A stretch of 64,000 nucleotides of DNA from positions 499,803,627 to 499,867,626 of the forward strand of contig CM046881.1 of assembly GCA_025667525.1 (NCBI GenBank). The letters are read 5' to 3'. This DNA is from Glebionis coronaria. Taxonomy: Eukaryota > Streptophyta > Magnoliopsida > Asterales > Asteraceae. The translations under genes and the position numbers were made by a program. The notes beneath the pieces are model-generated. The model worked only from the letters and a program-made list of their open reading frames with translations. It had not been told where the DNA came from and ran no database searches. Below are positions 56,955-64,000 of the stretch, in pieces (positions within the stretch are counted from its first letter, which is position 1; every line of letters begins with the position of its first letter).

Positions 56955-57984
56955 GTTCTAGGTCGAGTTAGGCTAGTGACTCAGTTAACAAAAACAAGCG
57001 CTTCTCGCGAGGCAACCCATTGTTCTATCCGATACCGTTTTCATAATAAGTGTAGGGGGAGCCCCGTATGTGTTTGTTGTCTTGTTTCTTCTTCTGTGCA
57101 GGGATTAAAGCTTCAAAATCCATTCTTGATGACTTTTGACGAACCGTGTTCCCATCTTCCCGGTTCTATCCTAAACTATCGTGATTCAATATTTCATATC
57201 TTATATGTTCACATTGAAATCACTATAGTTGTCCTTTCCTTAGCAAGATTTAAACAAAGTGCACAATGTCATAAGTGTAGGGGAGTTTACTCCCACATGC
57301 TCAAACATTAAGGACAATGTTTATATCAAGTGTAGTGGGGACTTCTATCGAAGTAAGTGGTTTTTTCCATGAATTTGTCGTCATTTTAACCGGAAAATTT
57401 GATTTTTCGACACTTTTCAAAATTTTTAATCTATTTTGGCCTACTAGTATAGTAGTATTTTCCTTTGCTATCGTTATTTACTTTCCTTGCTAAAATAAAA
57501 GTTTAATAAAGTGGTTTTAAATTTTTCAAAGTCGTGAATATTTTGACTCAACCCGAGTTTACTTGTCTAAGTTTACTCTAGCTAGTATCCTTAACGTGTT
57601 TAAGTCAAGTTTTGCTAGGCTTTTATATAGGGAACTTTAATACGCGAAAGTCTTAACTCTCACGGGTTAAGAACAAGAACTTTTCGCAAGTTCCTATAAT
57701 TTATCCTAGAGAGTCGTTTATCAAGGGAACTTTAAAATTCGGTTTCTAAACTTGAAAAAGTCTAAGAGTTTGCAAGATCCTATAGATGACTCGAAAACCC
57801 AAAACTTTGATTTAATTGGCTAAGCATCCACGAGTCTCATTCCTTGAGATTTTAAATTGTGGAGAACGAGAGATGATAGAGTCAATTATAAGTTTGGTAT
57901 TCTTTCATGAATTTATGTGAGTTGATTATAAGCTATTTCTCCCATCGCTTGCTAATAAATTTAATTGCAATAAATAAGGTAAAT
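56955..57984 (+). other. G2 3' region, non-coding
   Basis: Related to the G3 3' region at 59288-60115 (shared GGACAATGTTTA near 57310 and 59689, and GATAGAGT.AATTATAAGT near 57877 and 59988). Several short purine tracts such as GTAGGGG. It stops where Tekay-like LTR sequence begins. Confidence 0.6.
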
Positions 57985-58615
57985 GATGGATTATATCATT
58001 TACAAGGATGAAAGAAAGGTGGGTCTTTGATTAGATTTATCAAAAACCTAAAAAAATGGTGGTGTAAGGTGGTTGTGGGGTGGCCGACGGCTAAAGAGAG
58101 AGAGAAGGGAGGGGATGAAGTGTTTGAAAGTGAAAAATGAAACGTATGTTCCCTTCCTTCATTTTTGTAAAATTTAGAGGGACCTCTTTTGCCAACTTAG
58201 CTATCTATTATCGTTAAAACTAAATGACACATTTTAAAGGCGGGAATCGACTCACTAGTCGGTTTTGAATTTTTACTGGAGTCGGGGTTCGTCCCGGCTT
58301 TCTAAAACATATTTATATACCAATACTCACACAAAATAAAGTAAAAATGGTTCCAAATCGACTTAACACGTAAATAAAAATAAAAATCTCGAAAAATCAA
58401 ATATCGACCAATCGATAAAAAAATATAGATTTTTGGGCATCCGTCGGTATCACGATCACTATCGATTTTTCTTAAATCGTAAAACATCGAAATTTATTCT
58501 CGTTTATCGGTTTCAACTTAAACCATCAAATAACTCCACGATAAAATTTCCCAAAAATTTCAAAAATATGCGTAAAATAGGATAAAATAATGACCTTGGT
58601 TTTTGGGGTGTTACA
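57985..58615 (-). repeat. Tekay-like LTR, probably minus strand
   Basis: Ends GGGGTGTTACA on the plus strand, i.e. TGTAACACCCC at the minus-strand start. Purine-rich AGAGAGAGAGAAGGG near 58095 is a CT-rich leader on the minus strand. Left border estimated from loss of similarity to G3. No TSD found. Confidence 0.55.
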
Positions 58616-58827
58616 TCTGGTGCGAAAAGCAGTCTTGTGAATATCATGCCCTTTCACTCAAAGTTGATGATAACTGGATCTTAAATCAATCCTGGAGAAA
58701 TGTTTGGCACCCTGAAGTTGGTCAAATAGATCATCGATTCTTGGTAATGGATAACGGTTCCTAATCGTGATCTTATTGAGCTCACGATAGTCAATGCATA
58801 GACGCATACTGCCATCTTTCCCTAAAA
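58616..58827 (-). pseudogene. pol: Chromovirus RT fragment
   Basis: The minus strand reads [47 protein letters not shown] from about 58825 to 58660, the first third of a Tekay-type RT. Then it jumps to unrelated bases and the LTR. RT is thus directly next to the LTR, so most of pol is deleted. It abuts G3 integrase on the right without a visible TSD. Confidence 0.8.
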
Positions 58828-59287
58828 GCTTGTGTATGGGAAAAATTGTCACTTGCGAATTGAATTGGAACACAAGGCTTATTGGGCCTTAAAGCATTGT
58901 AATGATGATATGGAGACCATGGGAAAACACCGGAAAATGCAATTAAATGAATTGGATGAATTGAGAGATATTGCTTATGAAAATTCATTGATTTATAAAG
59001 AAAAGACTAAAAAATTGCATGATTCTAAAATTAAAAACCGGGTTTTTAACATTGGGGATCAAGTTTTGCTTTTTAATTCTCGTTTGAAAATCTTTTCCGG
59101 TAATGTGAAATCCCGTTGGTCCGGTCCATTCACCGTGACTCAAGTTTTTCCATATGGGACCATCGAGCTAGCTCAAAATGATGGCCCCAATTTCAAGGTA
59201 AATGGACATAGGTTGAAGCACTACTTTGGTGGGGAAGTTCCATCCTTGAACTACCTCGACCAAATCACCTTCCCCAATGATAATTAG
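58828..59287 (+). pseudogene. pol: G3 integrase C-terminus, 5' truncated
   Basis: 151 open codons: a short piece of the core end, then [58 protein letters not shown] and a natural-looking end at TAA 59285. The Trp that is a stop in G2 is present here. The N-terminal zinc site and DDE core are missing because the chromovirus fragment replaces them. No function possible alone. Confidence 0.85.
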
Positions 59288-60712
59288 TATTGAGGGGATC
59301 GAGTCGAGCTCATGACTCGGTAATCAAAAACGAGGTGCCTCGTGGGGGAGTCCCATATCCTATCTACATATTATCGCTTTCTAATATAGTAACGTGTGGG
59401 GATTTGTGCCCTTCCAACCTTTTTTCCGTGGTTGTTTGTGAATTGTGGATTTTAGATGATCATTATCTTCACGATTGGAGCCTCTCGTGTTCGTTTTATG
59501 GGAGCACTCGATCGTTTTCTTTGAAGACTTTCTCAATATCCATGATATATCCTTTGATGTTCTAACCTTAGGTTTATAGCACACCTCATAAACGACTTTA
59601 AATTTAACGGTTACACCCTTTCCATGCTAGATTAGGCATTTGACTATGTCTTTAGTATGGGGGTGTTTGCACCCCTAGACTCGAAACATTGAGGACAATG
59701 TTTAACTTTAGTATGGAGGGGGGGGGGGGGGGTGAATAGATACTTGCCTTGCCAAACCTTCACGCTTTCCAGAGTTTATCTTTTTGTTAATCGTTTTGTT
59801 GCAAAATAAGGCTAAAAATGACCAAATTTTAAAATTTTTCTCATGTTTTATAAGTGTTTGAAGACACGAATGTAGGTTTTCCGATGGCGAGAATAAAAGT
59901 AATTTTTTACTCGACCGTGCGTGTTGAGCACTTAGCTTTGATTCCTTAACTTCACATTAGGCTAAGTCTCTTAAATGAGAACGAGAAATGATAGAGTTAA
60001 TTATAAGTTACTATTCTAAACGTAGAGTACTCGTATTCTTTCAAAAACTCACGTGTTCTCGTTGTTTTCTTATTCTCCCTTCGCTTGTAAATATTTTTTG
60101 CTTAATAAATATTGACTTAGCGGTTTAGTCTTGATTATTGGGTTTCTAGTCTTTTCTAGTAGCGTCCGTGTAATTTAATTGGGAAGACATTAAGGTATTG
60201 CCAGCGTCACGGTTTTGAAGTATTGGCACCCGAATAATCGAAAGCTTCACCCAATAATAAGATTTCAAGTGCTCACCTAAATCAAGCAAACAATTTGAAG
60301 CACACAAGGCCAAAAAATCTATGCAAAATTGAAAGTGAATCAAGCCTTAATCTTTGAAGCTTTAAAGATCCAAAATTCGCCTTAGTGTGAGGATATACGT
60401 CTTTGTCTAATAAAACTACCGACGAGGTGGATAATAAAAGGCAAGGCAAGACCGAAGTCATAATAAAAGCTTCATGGCGAAGCTTAATAAAAGATGGAGG
60501 TAAACCAAAGATAATAAGGCCCTTCCGTTAGGGGGCGTATAAAAGTCTTGGTAATAAGTCTCATGTTCAAAACCGTTATAAACCATGTTTATCGATCCTT
60601 CTTGTTGACTTAATTTTTTGACATCGTTGTCTATTAGGAGGGGTTATTTATTTGAAGGTCTTGGTTACACCATTAGGACTCTATTTTTACACCTAAATCT
60701 CTATTATCGCAT

Positions 60713-60865
60713 AAGTCAAACAATGTATCCTCGTGAAACATTCAAGACAAAATAAAATATAAGAGATACAACTTAGGAATAATGGGAAAATAAGTACGTG
60801 ATTAGGGCATATGAATAGTGTTAGTATTACTAACTTATAATGACAATGATATCGTTGCACGCTTA
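60713..60865. repeat. Direct repeat, copy 1 (partner 61395-61545)
   Basis: Shared text such as AAGTCAAACAATG, ATCCTCGTGA and ATAAGAGATACA, with many differences, so an old duplication about 680 bases apart. Confidence 0.75.
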
Positions 60866-61394
60866 GCATGGAATTAGGATGAAAATCGAGGACGTTGAAA
60901 TTATTTCTAACGATGCATTCACGTGTTCTTATTCTATGAATCTAAACAATCAATATGAATGATCGAGACACACAACGAAAAGCAAAAACTCCCCTAAAGA
61001 TCATGGAGAAGTCTATCCAAAAAGGCCCTAACAATGTATGAGGATAAATAGATCCAAGTACTAAAATGAGGCAGATCATTGTATATCAAAGTCCAAAATA
61101 AAGATTGGCGAAAAATGAAGAAGTCGTGGTCCAAAGATGAAGAATCTCTCAAAACTTCAAGTGAAGAAATTCCTATTATGAAGAGAAGACCATAATTTCA
61201 AGAACGTCTCTCAAAGATTTGAAGTATGAAGTCGCTGCCAAATATCGGTCCGAGAAAGGTCTCAAATCGTGAAACGATTTATGCCAAGATATGAACTTTA
61301 TGAGGTCCTCAGAAGCAGTTTTAAAAGATTTTCCTTTAGCTAACTATTGATTAAATCGTCCTACTTTATTTTCAGCCTAAATAACTATCGAAAT

Positions 61395-61545
61395 AAGTCA
61401 AACAATGCATCCTCGTGATCATTCAAGACAAAATTAAAATATAAGAGATACACCTAGGAATAAGGAAGTCTAAGTAAATAATTAGGCCACATGAGTTCGT
61501 GTTAGTTTGCTAACTTATAATAACAATGATCTCGTTTTTAAGCTT
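61395..61545. repeat. Direct repeat, copy 2 (partner 60713-60865)
   Basis: See copy 1. Both end with a TAACTTATAAT.ACAATGAT stretch. Confidence 0.75.
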
Positions 61546-61768
61546 TGTATGGGGAACGTGAAACTTGAGGATGATGAACATTCATGACTGCCAAAACCCA
61601 ATGTAAGTCTTTGATTTATTCACTTGTTTTGTTCTTTTAGTTTCCTTAGTATTTAATATTTAATAAAGGCCAAGGTGGGTTATCTATGATGATAAATGTA
61701 AACTGTGCTTTGAAATTAATGCATTGCATGAGGGCATTGCAATGGTCAAATGTAGGGGATTTAATAAG

Positions 61769-63406
61769 TGTGAAAACACTTATCCTTTTACCACTTATTT
61801 CCAATAATAACAAGACCAAAACGTGTATTTTATGTCATAAATTTCGGAAGCGTGGTTTGTGTTTTTATTGTGTTTTAGGACTAAAAGATGAAAAAGAAAG
61901 AAAACATGGGCTATCACGGGCTTTTATCGAAGAAAACGAGAAAAGACGAAGTCAAAAGATCAAGAGTGCAAAAAGAACGAAACTCCAAGGCCTATTCTGA
62001 AGATTTATCGAAGAAAAAGTCTAAAGACGGAAGTTTAATGAAGTCGAAGAACTCAAGTCAATAGAAGAAGAAAATTATAAGACAAGTTCAATTTGTATCG
62101 ACAAATCCCGAGACGACGTCGAGAAAGACAAAGCATTTAAATCGAGTCGAGAAGAAAGAAAGAAAGAAGCAACACATGCACCCTCCCACTTCCTATAAAT
62201 ACTCTCCTAATGACACATTAGGAGGTAGTTAGTTAATTAGTTAATTTTCAATTTTAGTAGTTTTAGAGAGAGAAAGTGTTTAACTTTCTCTCACTAGGAA
62301 AACTTCATCTTTTATTCCTTTCTTGTTTGAATCAAATCTTTACTTTTGAGAGTTTAATCTTGTTTTGATCTTTAATCTTCTTCTACCTTTCTTTATTTTG
62401 ATCTTGATTAGTGATACTCTTTGATTTTGTTTTCATCTTGATGTTTATGTGATTAAATTTTTTATCTTTTTTATCATATCTAAGTTTTTATAAGGATTGA
62501 GCTTTGAGCTTATCATGCTTATTGGCTTATTTTGTATTTAGCTTATTTGCTTTAAAAGTTTTTCCTAAAATTTTCATCTTTTTTTTGTTTGATTTAATAA
62601 AGTTTCTTATTTTAAGTTTAAAAAGTTCTTAATGTATGCTTATTAGGTCTTATTATTATTAATTCGATCATGTTTTGGATTGAGCTTATTAAAAATAGCT
62701 TAATACTTGGCTTATTTACGAATACATACCATCGGAAAGGGTAAAACCCCTTTCCGATTAGACATTCCGATTTGAGGTAATTATTCCGATCAGCTTCACA
62801 AGTATTCCGATCAATAGGATCGGAATATGGTTTTATGGTTCCGATTTGCATTCTGACTGAGGAAGTTATCGGATATTCCGATTGGATTTGATTTCTATTA
62901 TTCCGATTGTGTCCCCTTTTTCATTCTGATAACCTTGCCTTGCCATTATTCCGACTGCATTCCGATTTGGCCTCATTCCGACCAGCATTCCGATCTGATT
63001 CCGATAAGGCATTCCGATTGGACTTTCTGACCAGCATTCCGATCTGATTCCAATAAGGCATTCCGATGGTTTAATTTTAAGTTCGTTTTACCAAGTTTTC
63101 AAGTTTTAATTCATTACGTTTTAATTTCCAAAATCTTCACGCTTCCCGAAATCTCTACTTTTACCATGTATTTTTCTAATTTTATTTTTAAGTTTTCAAT
63201 CATTCATTTTTAACTCGTCATTTTAGTTTAATTTTTAAATCTTTAATTTTACTCAACGACATTTTATATTCGCTTTTAGTTTAAAAATAGATAACCAAAC
63301 AATTTATTTTCCACCAAGAACGACTGAGTCACACTAATTGACGGTAACCAATTCGAAAAGATCGGACGATATCTCTTTTATAACTAAGTGAAAACCTAGT
63401 TATTAA
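61769..63406 (+). repeat. Athila-like 3' LTR, about 1.64 kb
   Basis: Same family as 49639-51237. TATA box at 62193-62200, hairpin just after it, ATTCCGAT block at 62740-63070. Contains an extra piece near 62550-62585 relative to the 5' copy. No TSD shared with the left flank of 49639. Confidence 0.85.
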
Positions 63407-64000
63407 TTAACAAGTTTCATGCACTGGTTCAAGGTCTAAATCAAGATTCAAGCAGATTTAAACTTACTGATGAACAAAGAACATGCGGTTTTGACAACTG
63501 CTGATATACTTGACCACACAGCCAAATTCAAAGACTTAGATCTTCTTAACAGGTTATGTTGGGTACGTTTAATCACTTTTTATCCTAAGTCTAGGCCTAG
63601 AACTAGGTGTGCACCAAATCACAGTCCAAAATATCAACAAATCAAGATTTTATAAGCATATGTTTGATTTAGGTGTTCAAAAGCATACAACTTGTAGATT
63701 ATCACTCTATTGCACTTCTTAAACAAGAACTAGCAACATAAAACAACAAACACTTAACCAATAACACTATGACTTCAATATGCAGTTGACCCAAACACCC
63801 CTTTATATTTTCAAATCAAGATTTTCAAATCAAAAGTTGGATTTAGGTTAGCACATGCATACATAAGCATCAAAACATCAAACTTAAACAGAAACAACAA
63901 GATTTGGAGCCCACTAACAAGACATACACAAGCAGAACTCAAATTTCACAAATATCCAAATTTTTGACAGATTTTGAGATTAAGGGTTTAAACCTCATGG
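63407..64000. other. Unassigned flank
   Basis: 594 bases with no recognisable gene or element end. A 61-codon frame at 63470 looks like chance. Confidence 0.5.

Larger units (their letters stand above)
49639..57984 (+). mobile_element. G2, Athila-like Ty3/gypsy element (5' LTR, gag-pol, 3' region)
   Basis: LTR (49639-51237), primer site, gag, protease, RT, RNase H, integrase and a 3' region up to about 57984, where Tekay-like LTR sequence begins. Same lineage as G1 but plus strand and a different subfamily. Stops, frameshifts and an RNase H deletion make it defective. Its own 3' LTR is not directly attached. Confidence 0.85.
59288..61768 (+). other. G3 3' region, non-coding, with a G15 run and an internal duplication
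   Basis: 2.5 kb without a supported gene. A run of 15 G at 59718-59732 (GGAGGGG...) may be a polypurine tract grown by slippage. Two related blocks of about 150 bp lie at 60713-60865 and 61395-61545. The purine-containing TGTAGGGGATTTAATAAG before 61769 is the likely 3' polypurine tract. Confidence 0.6.
58828..63406 (+). mobile_element. G3, Athila-like element, 3' part
   Basis: Begins inside integrase ([20 protein letters not shown]) and runs through a long 3' region to an LTR. The integrase C-terminus is roughly 70% similar to that of G2 by eye. Its LTR is the same family as the one in front of G2, so the two parts form a mosaic. Confidence 0.75.

Noticed and set aside
49639..63406. One simple Athila element with a chromovirus insertion
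   Set aside because: Two different integrase C-termini and no matching target duplications.
1..64000. Any ordinary host gene
   Set aside because: Every readable coding stretch belongs to a retroelement; the remaining open frames are short and antisense or AT-rich noise.

Overview
This window looks like gene-poor, AT-rich nuclear DNA of a plant and consists almost entirely of nested LTR retrotransposons. I found no host gene, tRNA, rRNA or CRISPR array. Lineage signatures (tRNA-Met primer sites, a copia pol in PR-IN-RT-RH order with a large third ORF, Athila-type gypsy pol with a TGGCGCC primer site, Tekay-like chromovirus relics) point to a eudicot. From memory the third ORF resembles proteins common in Asteraceae repeats, so a daisy-family genome is my best guess, but that is recall and not a search result.

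Layout. (1) 1-764 is the edge of an LTR that interrupts the integrase of G1. (2) G1 is a decayed Athila-like gypsy element on the minus strand, split between 765-5689 and 47278-49638. (3) Its 5' leader holds a 41.6-kb insertion flanked on both sides by TCAAG. (4) That insertion is copia element A (+ strand, 5690-45546) with a truncated non-autonomous element E (45547-47277) joined to its right end. (5) A contains two insertions. B (5843-9139, minus, 578-bp LTRs, TSD TGATC) lies in its 5' LTR. C (12409-36972, plus, LTRs of 3446 and 3480 bp, TSD TTTTC) lies exactly between its gag and pol. (6) C carries D (20603-32691, plus, 534-bp LTRs with 4 differences, TSD AATAG), a nearly intact copia element of the same family as A. 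The nest is therefore G1 > A > C > D. (7) From 49639 to 63406 there is an Athila-like mosaic: a 5' LTR and gag-pol (G2), a Tekay-like LTR/RT fragment, a second integrase C-terminus with 3' region (G3), and a 3' LTR of the same family as the 5' LTR. (8) 63407-64000 is unassigned flank.

D gives the clearest view of how these genes work together: LTR, Met primer site, gag with two zinc knuckles, a pol frame offset from gag, a 1.2-kb inter-ORF region with its own TATA-like box and polypurine tract, a roughly 1000-residue third ORF, then polypurine tract and LTR. The most unusual signal is a short motif, CGCTGACA and its close variants. I count about 45-50 copies in D across U3, gag, the integrase-RT linker, the inter-ORF region and ORF3. 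The motif also recurs in A and in the non-autonomous elements B and E. Counts and percentages are by eye and approximate.
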